From JBBSOK01 sp965219125 (GTDB lineage: Bacteria; Bacteroidota; Bacteroidia; Flavobacteriales; Flavobacteriaceae), in NCBI GenBank assembly GCA_965219125.1, contig CBDCMO010000002.1, positions 1,426,001 to 1,490,000 on the forward strand: DNA of 64,000 nt. Direction: 5' to 3'. The notes beneath the pieces were generated by a model. That model ran no database searches and was not told the DNA's origin. It was given only the letters and a program-made list of their open reading frames with translations. The first letter of the stretch is position 1. The number at the start of each line of letters is the position of its first letter. Below are positions 8,762 through 16,844 of the stretch, one piece after another. The translations under genes and the position numbers were made by a program.

Positions 8762-9367
8762 TTATTCTTTTTTCTCTTTTCTAAATTCAGAAATAGTTTT
8801 ATAAAAATCTTCCTGTACTGGCCTATTCTTCGGAATTTCGCGCAACGGTTCCACTTCTCTTAAACTTTCGTGACAATCCGTTGGTAATTGTTGATACAAT
8901 CGCGTTCCAGCGGTTTTCCACGCAATCATTTCATCCGAAATATCTTTAATGGCCTTGGCAGGATTGCCGACGATCAGTTTGCGCTTCGGAAATTTTTCCT
9001 CGGCTTTCACAAAACTCATTGCGCCAACAATGCATTCATCGCCAATTTCAGCATCGTCCATAATTACGCTGTTCATTCCAATTAAACAATTTCTGCCCAA
9101 ATTTGCCCCGTGAATAATAGCTCCGTGACCTACGTGCGCACTTTCTTTCAACACAATACTTTTCCTTGGAAACATATGAATGGTACAGTTTTCCTGTACA
9201 TTCACCCCATCTTCCAAAATAATTTCGCCCCAATCCCCGCGAATTGCCGCTCCAGGACCGATGTAGCAGTTTTTTCCAATAATCACATTTCCAGTAACGG
9301 CCGCCAAAGGATGGACGAAACTGCTTTCATGGATTACTGGAATATGGCCTTTAAAACTAAAAATCAT
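8762..9367 (-). CDS. paaY: PaaY-like hexapeptide-repeat protein (thioesterase / gamma-carbonic-anhydrase family)
   Basis: 201 residues. Left-handed beta-helix repeats run from about residue 10 to 140 (GNVIIGKNCYIGPGAAIRGD, VNVQENCTIH, HVGHGAIIHGANLGRNCLIG). The metal-ligand histidines of the gamma-carbonic-anhydrase fold appear in NCTIHMFP and HVGHGAIIH. The C-terminal tail (ETAGTRLYQQL-like WKTAGTRLYQQLP) matches PaaY proteins, which hydrolyse dead-end CoA thioesters and relieve CoA depletion during phenylacetate breakdown. Its position at the end of the paa cluster supports this over a housekeeping carbonic-anhydrase homologue. Confidence 0.85.
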   Translation of the reverse strand: MIFSFKGHIPVIHESSFVHPLAAVTGNVIIGKNCYIGPGAAIRGDWGEIILEDGVNVQENCTIHMFPRKSIVLKESAHVGHGAIIHGANLGRNCLIGMNSVIMDDAEIGDECIVGAMSFVKAEEKFPKRKLIVGNPAKAIKDISDEMIAWKTAGTRLYQQLPTDCHESLREVEPLREIPKNRPVQEDFYKTISEFRKEKKE

Positions 9368-9422
9368 AAATTTTAATTATATGATGAAATGATTAATGGA
9401 CAAACGGATTAAAAGACATCTT

Positions 9423-9782
9423 TTAGTTTAGTGTGTTCTTGAAATTTGATATCATCGCTTGCAATTTTTGGATTGTTTGCAAATTTTTATCAAATGTAAT
9501 ATCATCTATGTATTCCAAATCATTTGCGCAAATTAATTGTGTTTCCCATTCAAATGAAGAACCCAATGCAGTTTCTAAATATTGAACAAAATGCTTATCG
9601 GAATTTCTTGCCGAACCTTCAGCAATATTTGAAGCAATAGAAACCGCACATCGTTGCAATTGATTTGAAAGGCAATAAATTTCAGTTTTAGGAAATTTCG
9701 AAGTTATTACATAAGTTTCGCTAACAAGTTTTCTCGCTTCCTGCCAAATTGTTAATTTTCTGAAATTATGCTTTAAAGACAT
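9423..9782 (-). CDS. Four-helix-bundle protein (23S rRNA intervening-sequence family)
   Basis: 119 residues, typical for the family. The start FRKLTIWQEARKLVSETYVI and the central LSNQLQRCAVSIASNIAEGS with the conserved S-IAEG motif mark the S23/IVP family, originally found inside 23S rRNA genes of Leptospira and others but often solitary in Bacteroidota. No biochemical role is known. It lies between paaY and the paaF-like gene and interrupts the cluster without metabolic logic. Flanks are low-complexity (repeated TTTTATC on the right), but I see no strong inverted repeat like those around the other two copies. Confidence 0.88.
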   Translation of the reverse strand: MSLKHNFRKLTIWQEARKLVSETYVITSKFPKTEIYCLSNQLQRCAVSIASNIAEGSARNSDKHFVQYLETALGSSFEWETQLICANDLEYIDDITFDKNLQTIQKLQAMISNFKNTLN

Positions 9783-9837
9783 AGTGCTTTTATCCTTTCC
9801 TCTTTTCTTCCTTTTATCTTTTTATCTTTTTATCTTT

Positions 9838-10590
9838 TCAACCAAAGCTTTTTAATTTCTCTTTTGTAAACTCCGAAAGCACCAACCTTCCTGAAATTAC
9901 AGCTCTTTCCGCCAATAATTTATCCCAATCTTCCGTGCCGCTCCAAAATACTTTTTTCATTTCTTTCATCGCCTCGGGATTGTAAGTGCAAAGATTTTCT
10001 GCGAATTTTTGAACGGCTTCGTCCAACGCTTCCACAGAATCATAAACTTGATTGTACAATCCTTTTTGTCGCGCCCATTCAGCTTCGTAAAAGGAATTTG
10101 CATCAATGGCGATTTGGCTCATTCCGCTCAAACCTAATTTTCTTTCTACAGCGGGACCAACCACAAATGGGCCGATTCCGACATTTAATTCGCTTAATTT
10201 TATGGAAGCGAATTTTGTTGCCATACAATAATCAGTCGCGGATGCAACACCAACTCCGCCGCCCACGGTTTTCCCTTGAATTCTTCCAATGATGAATTTT
10301 GGGCACTTGCGCATTGCATTAATAACATTTGCAAATCCGCTGAAAAATACTTTTCCCGTTTTGGCATCATTTATACTGATTAATTCGTTGAAACTGGCGC
10401 CTGCGCAGAACGTTCTATCGCCGCCGCTTTTCAGAATTATAACTTTTACATCATCATTATTTCCAGCTTCGGTAATTGTTTTTGCAAGTTTCGTCAACAA
10501 ATCTCCAGGCAAACTGTTGTGCGCCGGATGGAAAAATTCGATAGTTGCAATACTGTTATTTATTTCTTGTTTTACGTATGGTTCATTCAT
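9838..10590 (-). CDS. paaF: Enoyl-CoA hydratase/isomerase family protein, PaaF-like
   Basis: 250 residues if started at the ATG at 10590 (MNEPYVKQEI). The frame extends 23 codons further, but that part is translated from a palindromic spacer and precedes the usual start of crotonases. Oxyanion-hole signatures are present: DRTFCAGASFNEL (about residue 63) and GRIQGKTVGGGVGVASATDY (about 102). The role fits hydration of 2,3-dehydroadipyl-CoA in the lower phenylacetate pathway, but PaaF and PaaG paralogs are hard to separate. The second crotonase at 19411 has the better PaaG features, which leaves PaaF for this one. Confidence 0.8.
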   Translation of the reverse strand: MNEPYVKQEINNSIATIEFFHPAHNSLPGDLLTKLAKTITEAGNNDDVKVIILKSGGDRTFCAGASFNELISINDAKTGKVFFSGFANVINAMRKCPKFIIGRIQGKTVGGGVGVASATDYCMATKFASIKLSELNVGIGPFVVGPAVERKLGLSGMSQIAIDANSFYEAEWARQKGLYNQVYDSVEALDEAVQKFAENLCTYNPEAMKEMKKVFWSGTEDWDKLLAERAVISGRLVLSEFTKEKLKSFG

Positions 10591-10659
10591 GATTTTTGAT
10601 TCAAGAATCAAGAGCCGAGAGCCAAGACTTTTTATCCTGATTCTTAGCTCTTGGCTCAA

Positions 10660-13212
10660 TTAGCCCAAAAGATTAAACTGTTCAAAATGGTGATTTAGGT
10701 GCTTACGTTCCAACAAATACCATTCAAATTTGTTCAACTCGCCGAACACTACATTTTTGGTTTTTGCGTCTGGGTTTTGTTTGAAATATTTCAAATAATC
10801 TGCCCGAGCTTCCAGCATTTTGGTTTTTGCCGTTTCCAAATCTGCGTGTTTTGTTTCTTTTATTTTTGATTGCTTCGCCAACGGAAAATCGTATTCCCGT
10901 GGCATTTTTCTGAAATTATATAATGATGCGTGTGTTTCTTCCAAATATTTTTCGGGGGTTGCAATTTCAAAATCCTGAATTTCACCCGAAGCAATTCTAT
11001 AGGTATATTCCAAATGTTCCAGCATATGTTGCGGACTCATTGTTCCCCAATTCGGTTTTGAATTTTCGGAAAGTTTGATCAAATATTTTTGAATGGATTC
11101 CGAAGTCATTTCCGCAAAAACAGTCTGCTTTTTTTGAACCATCGTCAAAATAGTTGCAACGGCCAGCAATTCTCCTTGCTTTTCTTCTTCCGAAGAACTT
11201 TCGTCAATATTCGCATCAAAAACCTCAACGTACCATTTAACAATTCCCGAAGGTAATTCGGTTCCTTTTTGCTCACGATCAATTTTTTGTTTACACGTCA
11301 AGCGCACATAAATAGTATCGTTGTGATAAATTGGGCGAAGAAATCTGCATTCCTCCAAACCGTAATTTGCAGCAACTGGGCCTTTATTCGGATACACGAA
11401 AAGTCCTGCGGCGGCGGCTAAAATGAAATAACCGTGTGCGGTGCGTTTTTCAAAAATACTGCCTTCCAATGAAGTGATATCGGTATGCGCATAAAAATGG
11501 TCCCAAGTTACATTTCCGAAGTTTATAATATCAGTATCGGTAATGGTTCGGTTGTGGGTTTTGATTGACATTCCCGGTTCAATATCTTCCCAATGATAGG
11601 CAAATGGATGCTTTTCGGCTTCCTTATAATCTGCTTTTGATTGATAAATTCCAGTGATTTCTGTCAATGTGGAAGGTGAACCTTGAATGGCGCAACGCTG
11701 CAAATAATGTTTTATTCCGCGCATTCCGCCCATTTCTTCACCGCCACCAGCGCGTCCGGGACCGCCGTGAATAAGGTTTGGTAATGGCGAACCGTGACCC
11801 GTGCTTTGTTTTGCGCTTTCGCGGTTCAAAATTAAAATTCGTCCGTGGTGTGTGGCTGCGGAAATCGTGTATTCTTTAGCAATTTTATCGTCATTTGTAA
11901 CAATTGAACTCACCAAAGAACCTTTACCCATTTTTGAAAGTTTAATCGCTTCTTCCAAATTTTTATAGGGCATAATTGTACTAACTGGCCCGAAAGCTTC
12001 AGTAATATGGGCTGCTTCGTTTTGCAACGGATTGTCTTCGCGGAGCAAAATTGGTTTCATAAAAGACCCTTTTTTTGAATCGGCTCCCAAAACTTCAAAG
12101 TCCTCAAAACCTGCCTTGCCGGCAGGCAGGTCGCCGTAAACTATTTTTGCACTTTGGGTGATTTTTGAAATCTGCTCTTTTACTGAATTGCGCTGGGCAT
12201 CGTTTACTAACGCGCCCATTCGCACTTCTTTCAAGCGCGGATCGCCGATGGTAACTTTATCGAGTTGTTTTCCGAGGGCAATTTGAACATCTTCCACCAA
12301 ATTTGCGGGAACAATAATTCTTCGGATTGCCGTACATTTTTGACCGCATTTTACGATCATTTCATTTCGGACTTCTTTGATGAAAAGATCAAACTCCGGA
12401 GTTCCCGGAACGGCATCTTGACCTAAAATAGAAGCGTTCAAACTATCGGCTTCCATTGTAAAGGGCACAGATTCCTCAATCAAACGCGGATGTTTTTTCA
12501 GAATTTTTCCCGTGCTAGCAGAACCTGTAAATGTAACCACATCTTGCGATTCTACGGTATCAAGAATATTTTTCGCAGTTCCTGAAATCAATTGTAATGA
12601 ACCTTCGGGTAAAATTCCCGAAGCGATGATTTCCTTTACAACGGCTTCTGCCAAATACGCAGTTTGCGGAGCGGGCAAAACAACAGCGGGCATTCCGGCC
12701 ATCCAATTCACCGCGCATTTTTCGAGCATTCCCCAAACAGGAAAGTTGAACGCATTTATATGAACGGCAACGCCTTCGCGCGGCACCATAATGTGATGCG
12801 CCATAAAACGGCCTCCGCGGGAAAGATCGATCGGGTCGCCTTCAACGTGAAATGGCTGATTTGGAAATAATTTTCGAAGCGAAGCATTCGCAAACAAATT
12901 GCCGAAACCTCCTTCAATATCTATCCAGCTGTCAATTTTTGTGGCGCCGGTTCGATAACTTATTTCGTAGAATTGTTGTTTTTTCTTAGTTAAATAGAAA
13001 GCTAATTTTTTCAACATCATTCCGCGTTCTTGAAAAGTCATTTTCCGAAGCACATTTCCTTTTTCCCTTCCGTACTGCAATATTTCAGGAATATCGAGAC
13101 CTTCCGTGGTAACGTTTGTGAAATGTTCACCCGTTACCGAATCGAGGATTGGACTGCCTTCGCCTTTACCTTCGGCCCAATTTCCTAATATGTAGTGTTG
13201 TGTTTTTTGCAT
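10660..13212 (-). CDS. paaZ: Oxepin-CoA hydrolase / semialdehyde dehydrogenase PaaZ with an extra C-terminal DinB-like domain
   Basis: 850 residues; E. coli PaaZ has about 680. The N-terminal aldehyde dehydrogenase part (about 1-525) contains VTFTGSASTGKILKKHP and the catalytic cysteine region EMIVKCGQKCTAIRRI. The MaoC-type hydratase part (about 545-695) has FGNVTWDHFYAHTD with the catalytic Asp/His. PaaZ opens the oxepin-CoA ring and oxidises the resulting aldehyde. An additional ~149 residues (from MTSESIQKYL, about 702-850) contain MSPQHMLEHLEYTYRI and LERKHLNHHFEQF, resembling a DUF1569/DinB-like helical domain. Residues about 361-366 (PAGKAG) are encoded by an inserted GC-rich palindrome. 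First gene of its stretch; the MazF gene lies upstream. Confidence 0.93.
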   Translation of the reverse strand: MQKTQHYILGNWAEGKGEGSPILDSVTGEHFTNVTTEGLDIPEILQYGREKGNVLRKMTFQERGMMLKKLAFYLTKKKQQFYEISYRTGATKIDSWIDIEGGFGNLFANASLRKLFPNQPFHVEGDPIDLSRGGRFMAHHIMVPREGVAVHINAFNFPVWGMLEKCAVNWMAGMPAVVLPAPQTAYLAEAVVKEIIASGILPEGSLQLISGTAKNILDTVESQDVVTFTGSASTGKILKKHPRLIEESVPFTMEADSLNASILGQDAVPGTPEFDLFIKEVRNEMIVKCGQKCTAIRRIIVPANLVEDVQIALGKQLDKVTIGDPRLKEVRMGALVNDAQRNSVKEQISKITQSAKIVYGDLPAGKAGFEDFEVLGADSKKGSFMKPILLREDNPLQNEAAHITEAFGPVSTIMPYKNLEEAIKLSKMGKGSLVSSIVTNDDKIAKEYTISAATHHGRILILNRESAKQSTGHGSPLPNLIHGGPGRAGGGEEMGGMRGIKHYLQRCAIQGSPSTLTEITGIYQSKADYKEAEKHPFAYHWEDIEPGMSIKTHNRTITDTDIINFGNVTWDHFYAHTDITSLEGSIFEKRTAHGYFILAAAAGLFVYPNKGPVAANYGLEECRFLRPIYHNDTIYVRLTCKQKIDREQKGTELPSGIVKWYVEVFDANIDESSSEEEKQGELLAVATILTMVQKKQTVFAEMTSESIQKYLIKLSENSKPNWGTMSPQHMLEHLEYTYRIASGEIQDFEIATPEKYLEETHASLYNFRKMPREYDFPLAKQSKIKETKHADLETAKTKMLEARADYLKYFKQNPDAKTKNVVFGELNKFEWYLLERKHLNHHFEQFNLLG
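12109..12131. repeat. GC-rich 23-bp palindromic repeat inside paaZ
   Basis: The core CCTGCCTTGCCGGCAGGCAGG is self-complementary apart from its centre. It matches 41609-41631 in inverted orientation with one mismatch over 23 bp. It is in frame within paaZ and encodes LPAGKAG. Its GC content is far above the surroundings. Confidence 0.75.
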
Positions 13213-13260
13213 GATTTACTATAGCCGTTGTTTACTTTTAATTAGAAAAATTATAGAATA

Positions 13261-13593
13261 TTAATATTTAAACAATTTGTTCAAGCTATCCAAAATAATT
13301 TGAATTTCCTCTTCAGAAATAGCTCCTATTTTATGTTTAAGACGAAGTTTATCTATAGCTCTAACATGGATTGAGAGCGCTTCAGACTTTTGCTTCAAAC
13401 CATTTTTCTTATTTGCTTCAATAACAAGATTTCCGTGTAAATCTTTAACTTGAGAAGTAAGTGGCACGATTATAACTGTATTTATTAAGCTATTGATAAT
13501 GTTACCACTAATTATTACTGATGGTCTTCTTCCACGTTGCTCGCTTCCCAAAACGGGATCAAGATAAACATCATAAATATCGCCTTGTCTCAT
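13261..13593 (-). CDS. MazF/PemK-family toxin
   Basis: 110 residues. The opening MRQGDIYDVYLDPVLGSEQR and GRRPSVIISGN are the conserved beta-strands of the MazF/PemK/CcdB fold, followed by VIIVPLTSQVKDLHGNLVI. Such toxins are ribosome-independent mRNA interferases. Its ATG overlaps the antitoxin stop by 4 bp, the standard coupled arrangement. It stands between paaZ and an accessory lipoprotein gene and is unrelated to phenylacetate catabolism. No broken residues seen, so it is probably functional. Confidence 0.9.
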   Translation of the reverse strand: MRQGDIYDVYLDPVLGSEQRGRRPSVIISGNIINSLINTVIIVPLTSQVKDLHGNLVIEANKKNGLKQKSEALSIHVRAIDKLRLKHKIGAISEEEIQIILDSLNKLFKY

Positions 13594-13835
13594 TCTCTCT
13601 CATATTCTTCAATCATTCTGAACCAATCCTCAATTCCTTCCTCTGCCATTGCAACCATATCAGGATCATTGGCCATTTTTTTGTAAGATTTTACAAACGC
13701 TGCCTTGTCTAGCTGCTCAAGATAAATTTTAAGCGCTTTTTCAATTATTTTATTCTTGGGAAGCTTAAGCTCTTTTGCTGCCTTTGAAAGCTGCTCCAAG
13801 ATGCTGTCAGGTAATGATGATGTAAATGTTGCCAT
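13590..13835 (-). CDS. Ribbon-helix-helix antitoxin partner of the MazF-like toxin
   Basis: 81 residues. The N-terminus MATFTSSLPDSILEQLSKAA gives the single beta-strand and first helix of a CopG/MetJ-type DNA-binding domain, followed by LKLPKNKIIEKALKIYLEQL. The acidic C-terminus (EEGIEDWFRMIEEYERE) probably wraps the toxin. The gene precedes and overlaps the toxin gene by 4 bp. It should repress its own promoter, but I did not identify an operator. Confidence 0.85.
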   Translation of the reverse strand: MATFTSSLPDSILEQLSKAAKELKLPKNKIIEKALKIYLEQLDKAAFVKSYKKMANDPDMVAMAEEGIEDWFRMIEEYERE

Positions 13836-13973
13836 AATGTATTTATAAAATGTAAATATAAAACTTATTTATCTGAAATTATAATTATAATTGAAAATTT
13901 AAAGATCCCAAAATTAAGCAAGAAAAAGGCTGCCCTATAAGACAGCCTCATAAATTTACAGAGTTTAAGGTTT

Positions 13974-14396
13974 TTAATTCTTGAAATTATGACTTATTGA
14001 AAGTTTAAAATATCTATTTTTTCCAAAAGAAATAAAATAAAATAGTATTATTATAAAGGATATGCCTATAATATTAAAAAGATATTTAAATATCTCTAAT
14101 TCAAAATAAGAATATAATATATATAATAATATTATAAAAGTTACTTGAAGAAATATCCATTTATCGGACATATATGGTTTTATACCTATTTGGTAATTTT
14201 TATTGGAATTGTCCAAATATATCTTTTTAGATCTTACCCATAAATATTTTGCGTAAACCTCAACATTTGAATCATTAGCTCCAACCTCAATACTTGAATC
14301 TGAAGACAACTTATATTTTTTGTTATCGACATACACATCAACAGATATCAAATTGTTAGAAAATTCATTCTTACGGTAAAAATTTATTGTCTTCAT
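13974..14396 (-). CDS. Small membrane protein with a PEGA-like N-terminal part
   Basis: 140 residues. Residues about 15-75 read as a small beta-sandwich: ISVDVYVDNKKYKLSSDSSI, then VEVYAKYLWVRSKKIYL, resembling PEGA-type modules. Two hydrophobic segments follow (about 80-100, WIFLQVTFIILLYILYSYF, and about 105-125, FNIIGISFIIILFYFISF). The tail is short and basic. It lies 13 bp downstream of the lipoprotein gene, so probably one transcript. AT-richness exceeds that of the paa genes. Family not recognised by name. Confidence 0.65.
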   Translation of the reverse strand: MKTINFYRKNEFSNNLISVDVYVDNKKYKLSSDSSIEVGANDSNVEVYAKYLWVRSKKIYLDNSNKNYQIGIKPYMSDKWIFLQVTFIILLYILYSYFELEIFKYLFNIIGISFIIILFYFISFGKNRYFKLSISHNFKN

Positions 14397-14409
14397 AGCT
14401 ATTAGTTTA

Positions 14410-15114
14410 TTATGAGTAATATGCTCCTAAAGAAACTGCGCCTGCTGCTAGTGGAGCAAATGGCCCGAGATAGAAAAATGCCGCACCACCAATCGCATCA
14501 CCAATAATAGCTCCTGCACCATTGCCACCACCACGTGCTACACCGTAGTTTGACCATAAATCATTTGAAGAATAAAAAATTGATTTAAAGTACGAATATC
14601 TTTCTAATTCGTCTTTACTTAGGTTTTTTAGATTACTATCTATTTCATTAATTATTACACTAACACTAGCTATATCATTGGAATTAAGTATACTGACAAA
14701 TTTTGAATGCAAATATTGATTAATCTCACCATTTGCAAGTTGATCATCAAGCAAATTCTCTAAATTTTGATTTATTTCTTCAATATTAAAATCCGCAGTA
14801 AAAGAAATTAAAAATTCTTTGGCTTTTACATCACTTAATAATTCAGGATATTTATCTACTGATAATTCATAGTATGTCTGAAACATCTCCTCAAAATTTG
14901 CAGGCTCTACATTTTGGTTTTTTAAATAATTTAAAACCAAATCATTATGTAATTCACCCGGGCTCAAAGCACCAATTGGTCGCTCGGCAATAGCATTTTC
15001 CGTATTTGTTTCTATACTTCCGTTTTTATCAAAATTTTCTTCCATTTGACAAGAATATAATCCAAAAAGGGAGATAATTAATAAGACTGAAATTTTTGAA
15101 ATCATTTTTTTCAT
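14410..15114 (-). CDS. Lipoprotein with a glycine-rich, bacteriocin-like hydrophobic C-terminus
   Basis: 234 residues. The signal MKKMISKISVLLIISLFGLY ends in a lipobox (LYSCQ, cysteine about residue 22). The middle (about 50-190) is helical and acidic. The last 45 residues are unlike the rest: ARGGGNGAGAIIGDAIGGA, then FFYLGPFAPLAAGAVSLGAY, a glycine-zipper hydrophobic stretch recalling class II bacteriocins and pore-forming peptides. Divergent from an XRE regulator gene 171 bp away and followed by a two-helix membrane protein. Function is unknown; a peptide-toxin or self-recognition role is only a guess. Confidence 0.65.
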   Translation of the reverse strand: MKKMISKISVLLIISLFGLYSCQMEENFDKNGSIETNTENAIAERPIGALSPGELHNDLVLNYLKNQNVEPANFEEMFQTYYELSVDKYPELLSDVKAKEFLISFTADFNIEEINQNLENLLDDQLANGEINQYLHSKFVSILNSNDIASVSVIINEIDSNLKNLSKDELERYSYFKSIFYSSNDLWSNYGVARGGGNGAGAIIGDAIGGAAFFYLGPFAPLAAGAVSLGAYYS

Positions 15115-15197
15115 AAAAATTTTATTTTAATTTTTCTACCTACTGTAATATTTAAGGATTTTCGGTTTCCGCCATTAAAGTATTAATACAGAACAAA

Positions 15198-15205
15198 TAT
15201 CTTTG
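15198..15205 (+). promoter_or_regulatory. Candidate -7 box for the XRE regulator gene
   Basis: TATCTTTG fits the Bacteroidota TAnnTTTG -7 consensus, 80 bp before the ATG at 15286. No clear TTTG is seen at the proper distance upstream, so the call is weak. Confidence 0.35.
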
Positions 15206-15285
15206 ATCTAGGATAATTTTTTATCAGTTACTCGGATAAATAATATCGGTTCAAGAATATTTTATTATTTTTAAAAAAAATTAAT

Positions 15286-15612
15286 ATGTCACTAGGCTCA
15301 AAATTACTTAAGCTCAGAACAAATTTGAATCATACACAATCAGAGATGGCACGTATGTTAGAGACTACACAAGGAACATACTGTGACTGGGAGAGCAATA
15401 CGTCTAAACCTAATTTTGAAAATTTATTGAAAATATGTGAAGTATTTGAAATCGACATATATGACTTGCTGAAAAAAAAGAAAAAAAAACAGAAACAATC
15501 CAGAAGCTTTAAAATTGATGATAAAATGAGTCCTTTGAATACTAAAGATATCTCAATTTTTCTTAAAGAAATATTGGAAGTTCAAAAACAAATTTTAAAT
15601 AAGTTGGAATAA
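15286..15612 (+). CDS. XRE-family helix-turn-helix regulator
   Basis: 108 residues. Residues 1-65 form a Cro/CI-type HTH: LGSKLLKLRTNLNHTQSEMA, ETTQGTYCDWESNTSKPNFE, LLKICEVFEIDIYDLL. A lysine-rich linker (KKKKKKQKQ) joins a C-terminal helix (ISIFLKEILEVQKQILNKLE) that could oligomerise. It is divergent from the lipoprotein gene, which it may regulate. The start at 15286 follows an A-rich leader. The target is inferred from position only. Confidence 0.85.
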   Translation: MSLGSKLLKLRTNLNHTQSEMARMLETTQGTYCDWESNTSKPNFENLLKICEVFEIDIYDLLKKKKKKQKQSRSFKIDDKMSPLNTKDISIFLKEILEVQKQILNKLE

Positions 15613-15634
15613 ATAGAACATTTATTTCTTTCAA

Positions 15635-16840
15635 TTAAACATTTTCAATAATCGCGGCATAACCCTGCCCAACACCCACACACATTGTAATCAATGCGTA
15701 GCGTTTGTTTTGTTCCTTTAATTCCAAAGCTGCAGAATAAGCAAGCCGCGTTCCTGTAACCCCTAATGGATGCCCGATTGCAATGGAACCACCATTTGGG
15801 TTAATTCGCGGGTCATCATCATTTAATCCCCATTCCCGAATGCACGCCAAGGCTTGCGAAGCGAAAGCCTCGTTAAGCTCAATCACGTCCATATCTTCCA
15901 TTTTCAAACCTGCCTTTTTCAAAGCCTTGTTTGAAGCTTCAACGGGACCGATGCCCATAATTCTAGGCTCAACGCCAACTACGGCAGAGATTACAATTCT
16001 CGCAATCGGTTTCAGATTATATTTTTTAACGGCATCTTCCGAAGCAATAATTGTTGCTGCCGCTCCATCATTTAATCCCGAGGAATTTCCCGCGGTTACG
16101 CTTCCATCTTTTTTGAAAGCAGGACGAAGTTTTGCCAAAACTTCTTTTGTTGTATTGGAACGAATGAATTCATCATCTTTAAAAATAATGGAGTCTTTCT
16201 TTCGCTGCGGAATTTCCACTGGAATAATTTCTTTTGCCAAACGCCCACTTTCTTGTGCTTTGGTAGCTTTCATTTGCGAATGATATGCAAATGCATCTTG
16301 ATCTTCACGATTTATTTTATGTTTTTCAACCAAATTTTCAGCGGTGTTTCCCATTCCATCCGTTCCGTACATTTCAGCCATTTTTGGATTTACGAATCGC
16401 CAACCAAAACTGGAATCGTACATTTTTGCATCGGTTCCAAAAGCTGATGACGGTTTTGCAACTACGTACGGTCCGCGCGTCATATTTTCAACACCACCTG
16501 AAATAAACAAATCGCCGTCGCCAGCTTTTATTGCTCTGTTTGCGTGTATTATTGCTGAAAGTCCGCTGCTGCAAAGTCTATTTACCGTTTCACCAGGAAC
16601 TGTTACCGGCAATCCAGCCAAGAGAGCTGCCATTCGAGCCACGTTTCGATTGTCTTCGCCAGCTTGGTTTGCGCAACCCAAAATAACATCGTCGTAAGCT
16701 TCTTTTGGAATAGTTGGGTTTCGTTTTACAATTTCAGCAATTACTAAAGCAGCCAAATCGTCTGTTCTTACCGAACTTAGAGTGCCTTGATAACTTCCTA
16801 TTGGTGTTCGTATTCCATCTATAATATATGCTTCTTTCAT
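15635..16840 (-). CDS. paaJ: 3-oxoadipyl-CoA / 3-oxo-5,6-dehydrosuberyl-CoA thiolase
   Basis: 401 residues, the usual thiolase length. The acylated cysteine is in NRLCSSGLSAI (about residue 90). The C-terminal catalytic motifs are GGSIAIGHPLGVTG and the base cysteine in TMCVGVGQG. In the paa pathway PaaJ cleaves the two 3-oxoacyl-CoA intermediates, releasing acetyl-CoA and finally succinyl-CoA. The stop lies 23 bp from that of the convergent XRE gene. The start is 4 bp from the end of the zinc metallopeptidase gene, so it is co-transcribed with the downstream half of the cluster. Confidence 0.92.
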   Translation of the reverse strand: MKEAYIIDGIRTPIGSYQGTLSSVRTDDLAALVIAEIVKRNPTIPKEAYDDVILGCANQAGEDNRNVARMAALLAGLPVTVPGETVNRLCSSGLSAIIHANRAIKAGDGDLFISGGVENMTRGPYVVAKPSSAFGTDAKMYDSSFGWRFVNPKMAEMYGTDGMGNTAENLVEKHKINREDQDAFAYHSQMKATKAQESGRLAKEIIPVEIPQRKKDSIIFKDDEFIRSNTTKEVLAKLRPAFKKDGSVTAGNSSGLNDGAAATIIASEDAVKKYNLKPIARIVISAVVGVEPRIMGIGPVEASNKALKKAGLKMEDMDVIELNEAFASQALACIREWGLNDDDPRINPNGGSIAIGHPLGVTGTRLAYSAALELKEQNKRYALITMCVGVGQGYAAIIENV

Positions 16841-16844
16841 TCTA

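Noticed and set aside
9361..9837. Inverted repeat flanking the first four-helix-bundle gene
   Set aside because: Flanks share only short A-rich words (GGATAAAAG type) and need gaps to align, unlike the clear arms at the other two genes.
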